A stretch of 64,000 nt of DNA from Hydrogenophaga palleronii_A (GTDB lineage: Bacteria > Pseudomonadota > Gammaproteobacteria > Burkholderiales > Burkholderiaceae_C). Position 1 is the stretch's first letter. Each line of letters begins with the position of its first letter. The notes beneath the pieces were generated by a model, which did not search any database, was not told the origin of the DNA, and saw nothing but the letters and a program-made list of their open reading frames with translations. The position numbers were made by a program, and so were the translations under genes. This document shows, one piece after another, positions 35,857-44,705 of the stretch. The stretch spans positions 1 through 64,000 of the forward strand of contig NZ_JAVDWU010000016.1 of NCBI RefSeq assembly GCF_031457455.1, given 5' to 3'.

Positions 35857-36472
35857 GTCGCGAATTATCCGCCAGCGGGGGCTCAGGGTCGGTCGACCAC
35901 TCCAATGCCCAGGCGCCCTGCTGGACCTGCAGCAACCACAGGGCGCCGACCAGGGTCTTGCCATCCACCACTTCTCCGCAGCGGCACCAGTCGTTCAATT
36001 GAGCGGGCGTGGCGGTGATCACATCGAGAAACTCACCGTCATCGAGCCGGCGCTCACCCAGGCTCAATCCGCGCGCAAACCAGATGTCGATGAGTTCGTT
36101 GGAGTACGCAATGGTGGGCGCCAGACGCCCTGCAAAGGCCCACTCCCTGGCGCTGTAGCCGGTCTCTTCAAGCAGTTCGCGTCGGGCACAGGCCAGGCTG
36201 CCCTCCCCTGCATCGAGCTTGCCCGCAGGAAACTCGATCATCACGCGCTGCATGGGGTGGCGATACTGACGTTCCAGCACCAGCTGGCCGTCGTCAAGCA
36301 AGCCGATCACCATCACGGCACCCGGGTGCAGAACGTACTCCCGGGTGGCATCGCGTCCGCTGGGCAAACGCACCGCGTCGCGGACCACGTGCAAGAAATG
36401 GCCATTCAGCAGCTCGGTACGGCCCAGCGTGGTCTCTCGCAAATGGTCGTCGCCCTTGATGCAGTCAGTCAT
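35843..36472 (-). CDS. NUDIX hydrolase, ADP-ribose pyrophosphatase type
   Basis: A 209-residue hydrolase that probably splits ADP-ribose or a similar nucleoside diphosphate derivative. The Nudix box appears as GKLDAGEGSLACARRELLEETGY at about 99-121, with the RE-EE-G pattern intact. Downstream TIAYSNELIDIWFARGL matches the ADP-ribose pyrophosphatase group. The ATG at 36472 (MTDCIKGDDHL) was chosen since upstream frame to 36511 lacks protein character. It leads into DUF1178 with a 14-base overlap. A 145-base gap containing the dispersed repeat separates it from DUF2818. Confidence 0.9.
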   Translation of the reverse strand: MTDCIKGDDHLRETTLGRTELLNGHFLHVVRDAVRLPSGRDATREYVLHPGAVMVIGLLDDGQLVLERQYRHPMQRVMIEFPAGKLDAGEGSLACARRELLEETGYSAREWAFAGRLAPTIAYSNELIDIWFARGLSLGERRLDDGEFLDVITATPAQLNDWCRCGEVVDGKTLVGALWLLQVQQGAWALEWSTDPEPPLADNSRHEGS

Positions 36473-36544
36473 GTCGATAGTAGGTGCGAAGCGGCTCGGA
36501 CAGCAGGTCATGCCTCAGGAGCGAGGTGTCCCACTCCAGAGATA

Positions 36545-36612
36545 CCGTGGAACCGGCTTCGCCGGGCCACTGGTATCGCCCCCTTGAGGGGGTGGCGCGA
36601 AGCGACGCGGGG
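36545..36612 (-). repeat. GC-rich intergenic repeat, copy B
   Basis: Inverted-orientation copy of the repeat at 14876-14945. It shows the same CGCTTCGCG, CCCCCTCAAGGGGG and CCGGCGAAGCCGG hairpin elements in the same order. It lies between the DUF2818 and NUDIX genes and may mark the end of the nuo transcript. Confidence 0.65.
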
Positions 36613-36617
36613 ATGCC

Positions 36618-36920
36618 TCATGTTCTCCGCTTGAACAAGTAGCGGTACACAAACCCGGGGAAGGCAAGCGTCAGAAACAAGGCGCCAGTGGTGGCATAAA
36701 ACTGCCAGCGCTGCGGATAGATCTGTCCGGCGTATTGCTCAAGCGCCAGGCCCAGGGCACCCACCAACAAGTAGCACACAACCAGTTCGGCTGCCCGCAT
36801 GCCCAGGGTTTTGGGGTTGGCACGCGGAACAATGGCCAGCCAACGGTCATTCAGGAACGGCAGGTTCGCCGCCACCAGTGCTGCAAGCAGCACCAGCCAG
36901 ATGGAGACATCTTGGGTCAT
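36618..36920 (-). CDS. DUF2818 small membrane protein
   Basis: A 100-residue membrane protein with three hydrophobic helices (IWLVLLAALVAANLPFL, AELVVCYLLVGALGLAL and TTGALFLTLAFPGFVY) and a basic tail KRRT. It matches the DUF2818 family, which I know as a fixed neighbour of nuoN in Burkholderiales. It lies 57 bases downstream of nuoN in the same direction. A role as an accessory or assembly factor of complex I is a fair inference from this conserved position but unproven. Confidence 0.88.
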   Translation of the reverse strand: MTQDVSIWLVLLAALVAANLPFLNDRWLAIVPRANPKTLGMRAAELVVCYLLVGALGLALEQYAGQIYPQRWQFYATTGALFLTLAFPGFVYRYLFKRRT

Positions 36921-36977
36921 GTTGTGGCGTTCGATGGCACTGCACGCAATGAGTTCACCGCCAGGCGGTGAACAGCA

Positions 36978-38474
36978 TCAGGCGAAGAGCGCGGAGACCG
37001 CCTGCGCACACAGGGTCATGAGCCCACCGGGCACGATGCCCAGCAGGAGCACCAGGGCCCCATTGAGCGAGAGCACGGAACGGGCGTCTGCGCCCGCCAC
37101 GATGTCGGCGGTCTGCGTGGGTTCGTCGAAGTACATCACCTTGACGAGTCGCAGGTAATAGAAGGCCCCGATCAGCGACATCAGCACCGCGAACACCGCA
37201 AGACCGATGTAGAAAGGACCGCTGGACGCCAGCAGCGCCTGCAGCACCGAGAGCTTGGCGTAGAAGCCCACCAGTGGCGGCACGCCAGCCAGCGAGAACA
37301 TGCAGATGGCCATGACGCCGGCATACAGCGGACTGCGCTGGTTCAGACCCGCCAGATCGTTGATGTTCTCCGACTCGAATCCGCTGCGTGACAGCAGCAG
37401 GATCACGCCGAAGGTGCCCAGCGTGGTCAGCACATAGGTCACCACATAAAACATGGACGACGCGTAGGCGTTGGCCATGTTGCCGCTGTCGCCGTCCAGG
37501 ATGCCGGCCAGCAGGCCCAGCAACATGAACCCCATCTGGGCGATGGTGGAGAAAGCCAGCATGCGCTTGAGGTTGGTCTGCGCAATCGCTGCGAGGTTGC
37601 CCACCAGCAGCGAGGCCACCGACAGCACGGCCAGCATCTGCTGCCAGTCGAAAGCCAGCGGCTGCAGCCCTTCGACCAGCAGACGGATCACGATCGCAAA
37701 GGCGGCGAGCTTGGGTGCACCACCGATCATCAGCGTGATCGCGGTGGGTGCACCGTGATAGACGTCGGGCACCCACATGTGGAACGGCACCACGCCGAGT
37801 TTGAAGGCCAGGCCCGCCACCACAAACACCAGACCCAGCACCAGCACCTGGCTCGATCCCTTGAGCGTGGCCTCGCCTCCGGCAATGGCCTCCAGGACCG
37901 CCGCCAGGTCGAGTGAGCCGGTCGCGCCGTACACCATGGACAGGCCATACAGCAGAAAACCGCTGGCCAGTGCGCCAAGCACAAAGTACTTCATGGCCGC
38001 TTCCGTGGCCTGCGCGTCATCGCGCCGCAGGGCCACCAGCGCATAGCTGGACAGCGTCAGCAATTCCAGCCCCAGGTAGATCACCAGGAAGTTGTGACCC
38101 GAGATCATGACGAACATGCCCAGCAGAGCAAACAGTGCCAGTGTGAACAGCTCGCCGCCGCGCAGCATGTCACGAGCACCTGCGTAGGCACGGCCATACA
38201 CCAGGGTGACCATCACGGCCAGTGCCGCGAAACATTTGAGCCAGTTGCCCATGGGGTCGCTGACCACCATGCCGCCCCACCCCATGATGGTCGTGCCTGT
38301 GCTGGCGTAGTAGCCTTGCAGCGCCGCCACCACCGCCAGGGTCGCCATGGTCAACACATAGGTAGCGCCCCGGAGCGGGCTTTTGACGGCGAGATCCAGC
38401 AATGCGATCACGCAGGCCATCACCAGCAACAGGATTTCAGGGTAAGCCGCGACCCAGCTGAGGTTGTCAATCAT
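36978..38474 (-). CDS. nuoN: NADH-quinone oxidoreductase subunit N
   Basis: Antiporter-like proton-pumping subunit in the membrane arm of complex I. The 498-residue protein has about 14 helices. The proton_antipo_M region includes LGLELLTLSSYALVAL, where the glutamate on helix 5 is conserved, and KLGVVPFHMWVPDVYHGAPT with the pumping lysine. ATG 38474 (MIDNLSWVAAYPEILLL) is chosen over 38492 because it has a GAGAG ribosome site and the standard family start. It is the last nuo gene of the operon. Confidence 0.96.
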   Translation of the reverse strand: MIDNLSWVAAYPEILLLVMACVIALLDLAVKSPLRGATYVLTMATLAVVAALQGYYASTGTTIMGWGGMVVSDPMGNWLKCFAALAVMVTLVYGRAYAGARDMLRGGELFTLALFALLGMFVMISGHNFLVIYLGLELLTLSSYALVALRRDDAQATEAAMKYFVLGALASGFLLYGLSMVYGATGSLDLAAVLEAIAGGEATLKGSSQVLVLGLVFVVAGLAFKLGVVPFHMWVPDVYHGAPTAITLMIGGAPKLAAFAIVIRLLVEGLQPLAFDWQQMLAVLSVASLLVGNLAAIAQTNLKRMLAFSTIAQMGFMLLGLLAGILDGDSGNMANAYASSMFYVVTYVLTTLGTFGVILLLSRSGFESENINDLAGLNQRSPLYAGVMAICMFSLAGVPPLVGFYAKLSVLQALLASSGPFYIGLAVFAVLMSLIGAFYYLRLVKVMYFDEPTQTADIVAGADARSVLSLNGALVLLLGIVPGGLMTLCAQAVSALFA

Positions 38475-38509
38475 GTAAGCGCTCTCTTGCATTTTTGCTG
38501 GTCACGGAA

Positions 38510-39985
38510 TCAGTTCAGTTTGGAGATGGCCACGTGGCGCAGCAGTTCGGCGACCGAAGCGTCCATCACATCCGTGAAGGGCTTGGGGTACACGCCCATG
38601 ACCAGCACGGCGATGGCCAACACCGCCATGACAAGGAATTCGCGCGCGTTGATGTCGGTCAGGCCTTTGACGTTGTCATTGGCCGGCGCTCCCAGGTACA
38701 CCCGCTTGAACATCCACAGCGAATAGGCCGCGCCGAAGATCAAGGCCGTCGCGGCGCCCATGCCGATCCAGAAGTTGGCTTTGACGGCAGACAGGATCAC
38801 CATCCACTCGCCCACAAAACCGGCCGTGCCCGGTAGGCCGGCATTGGCCATCACGAAAAGCAAGGCGAAGGCGGTGAAATTGGGCATGGTGTTGACCACA
38901 CCGCCGTAGTCGGCAATTTCGCGCGAGTGCACGCGGTCGTACAGCACGCCGATGGCCAGGAACATGGCGGCCGACACAAAGCCGTGGGCGATCATCTGCA
39001 CGATGCCACCGGCCATGCCGAGGTCGCTGAACACGAAGAAGCCCAGCGTGACAAAGCCCATGTGCGCCACCGACGAATACGCCACCAGCTTTTTCATGTC
39101 CTGCTGCACCATGGCCACCAGACCCACGTAGATCACCGCAATCAGCGACAGCGTGATCATCAGCCAGGCCCACTCTTGCGAAGCATCGGGCAGGATGGGC
39201 ATGGAGAAGCGCAGGAAGCCGTACGCACCCAGCTTGAGCATGATGGCGGCCAGCACAGCCGATCCACCGGTGGGTGCTTCCACGTGCACGTCGGGCAACC
39301 AGGTGTGCACCGGCCACATGGGCACCTTCACCGCAAACGCCGCAAAGAAAGCAAAGAACAGCAGCGTCTGTGCCGTGCTGCCCAGCGGCAGCTGGTACCA
39401 GTCGGCCAATGCGAAACTGCCCGCCGATTCCGTGTAGAGGTAGATGAGCGCCACCAGCATCAGCAGGGAGCCGAGCAAGGTGTAGAGAAAGAACTTGAAA
39501 GCGGCGTAGATCTTGTTGGGACCACCCCAGATACCGATGATCAGGTACATCGGAATCAAGGTGGCTTCAAAGAACACATAGAACAGCATGGCGTCCTGTG
39601 CACTGAAGACACCGATCATGAGGCCCGAGAGGATCAGGAACGCACCCATGTACTGGTTCACGCGCTGCGTGATGGCTTCCCAGCTCGCGACCACTACGAC
39701 CACGTTGATGAAGGCGGTCAGCAACACCAGCCAGAGCGAGATGCCATCCACGCCCAGGTGGTAGTGCACATTGAATCGCTCGATCCACGCGGCTTTTTCC
39801 ACAAACTGCATGCTCGCCGTGCCCAGCTCGAAGCCGGTGTAGAGCGGCACGGTCACGGCCAGTCCGGCGATGGCGCCCACCAGTGCGATCCAGCGCACCA
39901 TGTGTGCCTGATCGTCACGGCCAAATGCCAGCAGCACGACGCCGAAGAAAACCGGCGTCCAGATCGCAAGGCTCAGCAAACCCAT
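38510..39985 (-). CDS. nuoM: NADH-quinone oxidoreductase subunit M
   Basis: Antiporter-like proton-pumping subunit of complex I, 491 residues. Key segments are VFFEATLIPMYLIIGIWG with the helix-5 glutamate, KVPMWPVHTWLPDVHVEAPTGGS with the conserved lysine, and the helix-12 region. It is flanked by nuoL upstream (13 bases) and nuoN downstream (35 bases) in the standard order, so it is part of the single nuo transcript. Confidence 0.97.
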   Translation of the reverse strand: MGLLSLAIWTPVFFGVVLLAFGRDDQAHMVRWIALVGAIAGLAVTVPLYTGFELGTASMQFVEKAAWIERFNVHYHLGVDGISLWLVLLTAFINVVVVVASWEAITQRVNQYMGAFLILSGLMIGVFSAQDAMLFYVFFEATLIPMYLIIGIWGGPNKIYAAFKFFLYTLLGSLLMLVALIYLYTESAGSFALADWYQLPLGSTAQTLLFFAFFAAFAVKVPMWPVHTWLPDVHVEAPTGGSAVLAAIMLKLGAYGFLRFSMPILPDASQEWAWLMITLSLIAVIYVGLVAMVQQDMKKLVAYSSVAHMGFVTLGFFVFSDLGMAGGIVQMIAHGFVSAAMFLAIGVLYDRVHSREIADYGGVVNTMPNFTAFALLFVMANAGLPGTAGFVGEWMVILSAVKANFWIGMGAATALIFGAAYSLWMFKRVYLGAPANDNVKGLTDINAREFLVMAVLAIAVLVMGVYPKPFTDVMDASVAELLRHVAISKLN

Positions 39986-39998
39986 CTTGTTCTTCCTC

Positions 39999-42023
39999 TT
40001 ATTTGGCGAGCCACACGAAATACGTCATGAACAGCAACACGCCCACGATCATCACCAGCGCGTAGTGGTACAGGTAGCCGGTCTGCACGCGACGCACCAC
40101 GGACGACACCAGACCCACCAGCTTCCAGCTGGCATTGACCACTCCACCCTCGATGACCCCTCTGTCACCACCCTGCCACAGCCCGCGCCCAAGCCCGCGT
40201 GCCGCACGCGCCAGCACGTTCTCGTTGAACCAGTCCATGTAGTACTTGTTCTCGAGAATCGTGACCAGAGGGCGCAATGCGCGCCCGATGGCGACCGGCA
40301 GCGCCGGGTTCACCAAGTACATGTACCAGGCGGATATAGCGCCGGCCAGTGCAAGGTACAGCGGTGGGGTGAAGAAAGCGTGGCTGACCATGGCCAGCGG
40401 ACCCTGGAAGATCTCGCCGAACTTGACCATCGCCGGGTGGATTTCGGTGTTGATGTAGATCGCATCGGCAAAGAAGTCACCAAACACCATCGGCTGGATC
40501 GTCATGTAGCCAATCACCACCGACGGAATGGCCAGCAGGAGCAAGGGCACCGTGACCACCCAGGGCGATTCGTGCGGTTTGCCGTCGCCGTGTCCATGGT
40601 CGTCGTGGTGACCGTGGTCGTCATGGTGAGCGTCCGGGTTCTGGTCGTAGCGCTCCTTGCCATGGAAGACCAGGAAGTACAGACGGAACGAATAGAAGGA
40701 CGTGACAAACACACCAGCCAGCACGGCGAAATAGGCAAAGCCCGAGGCAGGCAGCGCGCTGAAGTGCACCGCCTCGATGATGCTGTCCTTGGAGTAGAAG
40801 CCCGCAAAAAATGGCGTGCCGATCAGGGCGAGCGTGCCCAGCAATGAGGTGATCCAGGTGATGGGCATGTACTTGCGCAAGCCACCCATCCAGCGGATGT
40901 CCTGGTTGTGGTGCATGCCGATGATCACCGAGCCTGCAGCCAGGAACAGCAGCGCCTTGAAGAAGGCGTGTGTCATCAGGTGGAACACCGCCACGGAGTA
41001 GGCGGAAGCACCCAGCGCCACGGTCATGTAGCCCAACTGCGACAGCGTGGAATACGCCACCACGCGCTTGATGTCGTTCTGGATGATGCCCAGGAAGCCC
41101 ATGAACAGCGCGGTGATGGCCCCGATCACCATGATGAAGTTCAGTGCCGCGTCCGAAAGTTCGAACACCGGGGACATGCGGGCCACCATGAAGATGCCTG
41201 CCGTGACCATGGTGGCCGCGTGGATCAGTGCCGAAATGGGGGTGGGGCCTTCCATGGAGTCGGGCAGCCACACGTGCAGGGGGAACTGCGCCGATTTGCC
41301 CATGGCGCCGATGAACAGGCACACACCGATCACGGTGACCAGCAGCCACTCCGTGCCCGGGAACAGAACGGCGCTGAGCTCTGGGGCCCTCGTGAAGATC
41401 TCCGTGTAGTTCAGCGTGCCGGTGTAGGCCACGATCAGGCCGATGCCGAGAATGAAGCCGAAGTCACCCACCCGGTTGACCAGGAAGGCCTTCATGTTGG
41501 CGAAAATGGCCGTGGGTTTGTTGAACCAGAACCCGATCAGCAGGTAGGACACCAGACCCACCGCCTCCCAGCCAAAGAAAAGCTGCAGCAGGTTGTTGCT
41601 CATCACCAGCATCAGCATGGAGAAGGTGAAGAGCGAGATGTAGGCAAAGAAGCGGTTGTAGCCGGCGTCTTCTTCCATGTAGCCGATGGTGTAGATGTGC
41701 ACCATGAGCGAGACGAAGGTCACCACGCACATCATCATGGCGGTCAGACCGTCCACCATGAAGCCGATTTCCATCTTCAGACCACCCACCACCATCCATT
41801 CGTAGATGGTCTGATTGAAGCGGGCACCGCCGATCACGTCCTTGAGCGTCATCGCCGACAGGATGAAGGCCAGCAGCACGCCCAGGATGGTGAAAGTGTG
41901 CGAGGCGCGACGACCGATCACGTTGCCGCCGAAGGTGGTGCCCAGGATGCCGGCCAGAGCGGCACCCACCAGGGGAGCGAGCGGGACGGCCAGCAGCGTG
42001 CTTGCAGAGAGGGTGGAGCTCAT
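39999..42023 (-). CDS. nuoL: NADH-quinone oxidoreductase subunit L
   Basis: Largest antiporter-like subunit, 674 residues, with the long lateral helix at the C-terminus. The proton path is marked by FFGWEAVGLVSYLLIGFW and KSAQFPLHVWLPDSMEGPTPISA. Between helices near residue 470 is a histidine-aspartate-rich loop (NPDAHHDDHGHHDDHGHGDG) that could bind metal. Such loops occur in some betaproteobacterial NuoL proteins. Start ATG 42023 follows nuoK by 28 bases. The gene is complete and in the usual position. Confidence 0.97.
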   Translation of the reverse strand: MSSTLSASTLLAVPLAPLVGAALAGILGTTFGGNVIGRRASHTFTILGVLLAFILSAMTLKDVIGGARFNQTIYEWMVVGGLKMEIGFMVDGLTAMMMCVVTFVSLMVHIYTIGYMEEDAGYNRFFAYISLFTFSMLMLVMSNNLLQLFFGWEAVGLVSYLLIGFWFNKPTAIFANMKAFLVNRVGDFGFILGIGLIVAYTGTLNYTEIFTRAPELSAVLFPGTEWLLVTVIGVCLFIGAMGKSAQFPLHVWLPDSMEGPTPISALIHAATMVTAGIFMVARMSPVFELSDAALNFIMVIGAITALFMGFLGIIQNDIKRVVAYSTLSQLGYMTVALGASAYSVAVFHLMTHAFFKALLFLAAGSVIIGMHHNQDIRWMGGLRKYMPITWITSLLGTLALIGTPFFAGFYSKDSIIEAVHFSALPASGFAYFAVLAGVFVTSFYSFRLYFLVFHGKERYDQNPDAHHDDHGHHDDHGHGDGKPHESPWVVTVPLLLLAIPSVVIGYMTIQPMVFGDFFADAIYINTEIHPAMVKFGEIFQGPLAMVSHAFFTPPLYLALAGAISAWYMYLVNPALPVAIGRALRPLVTILENKYYMDWFNENVLARAARGLGRGLWQGGDRGVIEGGVVNASWKLVGLVSSVVRRVQTGYLYHYALVMIVGVLLFMTYFVWLAK

Positions 42024-42051
42024 CGTTTTCGTGTCTCTTCTGGATCGGGCT

Positions 42052-42360
42052 TCAACCCTTGAGGGTGTTGATTTCTTCGACGCTGATGGACGACTTGTTG
42101 CGGAACAGCAGCATCAGGATCGCCAGACCAATGGCCGATTCGGCAGCGGCCACCGTCAGGATGAAGAACACAAAGACCTGGCCGTGCATGTCACCCAGGA
42201 AATGCGAGAACGCCACGAAGTTCATGTTCACGGCGAGCAGCATCAGCTCGATCGCCATGAGCAGCACGATGAGGTTCTTGCGGTTCAGGAAAATGCCGAT
42301 CACCGACAGGGTGAACAGGATCGCACCGACAGAAAGAAAATGTCCCAGCGTGAGGCTCAT
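42052..42360 (-). CDS. nuoK: NADH-quinone oxidoreductase subunit K
   Basis: Small membrane subunit of 102 residues with three helices. The two membrane glutamates important for coupling are seen in LMAIELMLLAVN and AAAESAIGLAIL. The start overlaps the nuoJ end by four bases (ATGA), giving translational coupling. Confidence 0.97.
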   Translation of the reverse strand: MSLTLGHFLSVGAILFTLSVIGIFLNRKNLIVLLMAIELMLLAVNMNFVAFSHFLGDMHGQVFVFFILTVAAAESAIGLAILMLLFRNKSSISVEEINTLKG

Positions 42361-43013
42361 GCCTTGCCCTCCTCGGTGGCGGCTGCGTCTGAGGCAGGCG
42401 CCTGTTTTTGGGTGGCGGCCATAGGCAGCACCACCAGGCGGTCGCTGGCGCGCACATGCACCTGCAGACCGGGGTTGATGGCCTTGCTGTCCTTGCGCTG
42501 GCGCAGGGTCAGCGCAATGGCTGCGATCATGGCCACGAGCAGAATCACTGCAGCCACTTCAATCGGATACAGGTACTCGCTGTAGAGCAACAGTCCCAGT
42601 TCACGCGTATTGGAATAGCCGGCAGCGTTGACACCCACACCGGCGGCATCCGGGCTGGCGGACACGGAAGGAAAACCGGCCCAGAGCACAGCAATGAGTT
42701 CGGCAGCGACCAGGGCACTCAAAATCGCGGCGAGCGGAAAGTGTTTCCAGAAACCCTGACGCACCGAGTCCATGTTGATGTCGAGCATCATCACGACGAA
42801 AAGGAACAGCACCATCACCGCCCCAAGGTAGACAAGCACCAGCGTGATGCCCAGAAACTCGGCCTTGAGCAACAGCCAGAGCGCAGCCGCCTGCGAAAAG
42901 GCCAGCATCAGGAACAGCACCGCGTGCACGGGATTGCGGGCAGTGATCACGCGGAAGGCTGCAAAAAGCAGCACGGCCGCGAACAGATAAAAGAAGCCGG
43001 TCTGGTAGTCCAT
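42357..43013 (-). CDS. nuoJ: NADH-quinone oxidoreductase subunit J
   Basis: Membrane subunit of 218 residues with five helices; the third helix region LVLVYLGAVMVLFLFVVMMLD is the hallmark of NuoJ and contains the pi-bulge area. A hydrophilic tail with Ala, Gln and Glu follows the last helix. Start ATG 43013 (MDYQTGFFYLFAA) was selected because the sequence upstream to 43217 is not protein-like. It overlaps nuoK by four bases and lies 58 bases after nuoI. Confidence 0.95.
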   Translation of the reverse strand: MDYQTGFFYLFAAVLLFAAFRVITARNPVHAVLFLMLAFSQAAALWLLLKAEFLGITLVLVYLGAVMVLFLFVVMMLDINMDSVRQGFWKHFPLAAILSALVAAELIAVLWAGFPSVSASPDAAGVGVNAAGYSNTRELGLLLYSEYLYPIEVAAVILLVAMIAAIALTLRQRKDSKAINPGLQVHVRASDRLVVLPMAATQKQAPASDAAATEEGKA

Positions 43014-43071
43014 GGAGGGGGTCTGGCTGGATGCGTTGGGCGATTTCGCGGGGTGTGGTATCGCTGAACGA

Positions 43072-43608
43072 TCAACGGTATCTGGCGTCTGCGGCCTTGG
43101 CTGCAGCGATCTCCGGCTCGTATCGGTCGCCGACGGCCAGCAGCATCTCTTTGGTGAAGTAGAGGTCGCCCCGCTTTTCACCGTGGTATTCGAGAATGTG
43201 GGTCTCCACGATCGCATCCACCGGGCAGGCTTCTTCGCAGAAGCCGCAGAAGATGCACTTGGTCAGATCAATGTCGTAGCGCGTGGTGCGGCGGGTGCCA
43301 TCTTCGCGCTGGTCGGATTCGATGGTGATGGCCACGGCCGGGCAAACGGCCTCACACAGCTTGCAGGCAATGCAGCGTTCCTCGCCGTTTTCATAGCGGC
43401 GCTGGGCGTGCAAGCCTCGAAAGCGTGGCGACAACGGTGTCTTCTCTTCCGGAAACTGCACCGTGACCTTGCGGCGCAAGGCATATCGCCCGGTCAGGGC
43501 CATGCCCTTGACCAGTTCAACCAGCAAAAAGCTCTTGAAAAAATCCCGGAACGAGAACGGTGCGACAACCGCAGGCGATGCGGCCGTGGTGGCGGTAGAA
43601 ATGGACAT
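43072..43608 (-). CDS. nuoI: NADH-quinone oxidoreductase subunit I
   Basis: Peripheral subunit with two [4Fe-4S] clusters (N6a and N6b), 178 residues. The motifs are CIACKLCEAVCP and CIFCGFCEEACP. The N-terminal extension MSISTATTAASPAVV is a little longer than usual (about 165 in related proteins). ATG 43608 starts 14 bases after nuoH. Confidence 0.96.
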   Translation of the reverse strand: MSISTATTAASPAVVAPFSFRDFFKSFLLVELVKGMALTGRYALRRKVTVQFPEEKTPLSPRFRGLHAQRRYENGEERCIACKLCEAVCPAVAITIESDQREDGTRRTTRYDIDLTKCIFCGFCEEACPVDAIVETHILEYHGEKRGDLYFTKEMLLAVGDRYEPEIAAAKAADARYR

Positions 43609-43622
43609 ATCGATCGCCCTGC

Positions 43623-44705
43623 TTATTTCCAGAGATTCCAGGACGTCTGCATCAGGCCGCCAACCAGCAGCAACCAGATGAGGGTCACGGGAATGAAAAT
43701 CTTCCAGCCCAGACGCATGATCTGGTCGTACCGGAAGCGCGGGAAGGTGGCACGGATCCAGATGAACATGGACACCACCACGAAGGTCTTGAGACCCAGC
43801 CAGATCCAGCCGGGCACCCAGTTGAAGACGGCGCTGTCCACCGGTGGCAACCAGCCTCCCAGGAACATCAGCACACCCAGGATGGACACCAGCCACATGC
43901 TGGCGTATTCGGCCAGGAAGAAGATGGCAAAGCCCATGCCGGAGTACTCCACCATGTGGCCGGCCACGATTTCTGCCTCACCCTCGACCACGTCGAATGG
44001 GTGGCGATTGGTTTCGGCCACGCCGGAGATCAGGTACACCACAAAGATGGGCAGCAGTGGCAGCCAGTTCCACGACAGGAAATTCAGACCCACGTCGGCG
44101 GCCATGCCACGCGACTGCGAAGCCACGATTTCGCCCAGGTGCAGACTGCCGGCGGTCATGACCACCACCAGGAAGCAGAAGCCGATGGCGATCTCGTAGC
44201 TCACCATCTGGGCCGACGCACGCAGCGCGCCCAGGAAGGCGTACTTGGAGTTGGACGCCCAGCCCGCAATGATCACGCCATACACCTCGATCGAGGTGAT
44301 GGCCAGAATCACCAACAGCCCCGCATTCACATTGGCCAGAATGGCATCGGGCCCGAAGGGTACCGCCACCCACGCGGCCAGCGCCGGCATGATGGCCATG
44401 ATGGGGCCCAGGCGAAACAGCCCGTTGCTGGCCGCCGTGGGGCGAATCATTTCCTTGGTCAGCAGCTTGACCGCATCGGCAATTGGCTGCAGCAGACCAA
44501 ACGGGCCCACACGGTTGGGACCATGGCGCACCTGCATGAAGCCCAGCAGCTTGCGCTCCCAGAGGGTGAGGTAGGCCACGGCGCCCATCAGCGGCGCCAG
44601 CACCGCCACGATCTTGATCAGGTTCCACAGCACGGGCCAAGCGGCCGTCGTCCACCAGGGCGCTGCAATCAGTCCCAGACCACCGTTGTACATCGCATCG
44701 ATCAT
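43623..44705 (-). CDS. nuoH: NADH-quinone oxidoreductase subunit H
   Basis: Membrane subunit at the quinone-binding junction, 360 residues with about eight helices. The quinone channel loop appears as QVRHGPNRVGPFGLLQPIAD and as VAETNRHPFDVVEGEAEIVAG, both typical. The start ATG at 44705 overlaps the nuoG stop by four bases. The frame continues upstream to 44813 but inside nuoG, so it is not used. Confidence 0.97.
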   Translation of the reverse strand: MIDAMYNGGLGLIAAPWWTTAAWPVLWNLIKIVAVLAPLMGAVAYLTLWERKLLGFMQVRHGPNRVGPFGLLQPIADAVKLLTKEMIRPTAASNGLFRLGPIMAIMPALAAWVAVPFGPDAILANVNAGLLVILAITSIEVYGVIIAGWASNSKYAFLGALRASAQMVSYEIAIGFCFLVVVMTAGSLHLGEIVASQSRGMAADVGLNFLSWNWLPLLPIFVVYLISGVAETNRHPFDVVEGEAEIVAGHMVEYSGMGFAIFFLAEYASMWLVSILGVLMFLGGWLPPVDSAVFNWVPGWIWLGLKTFVVVSMFIWIRATFPRFRYDQIMRLGWKIFIPVTLIWLLLVGGLMQTSWNLWK

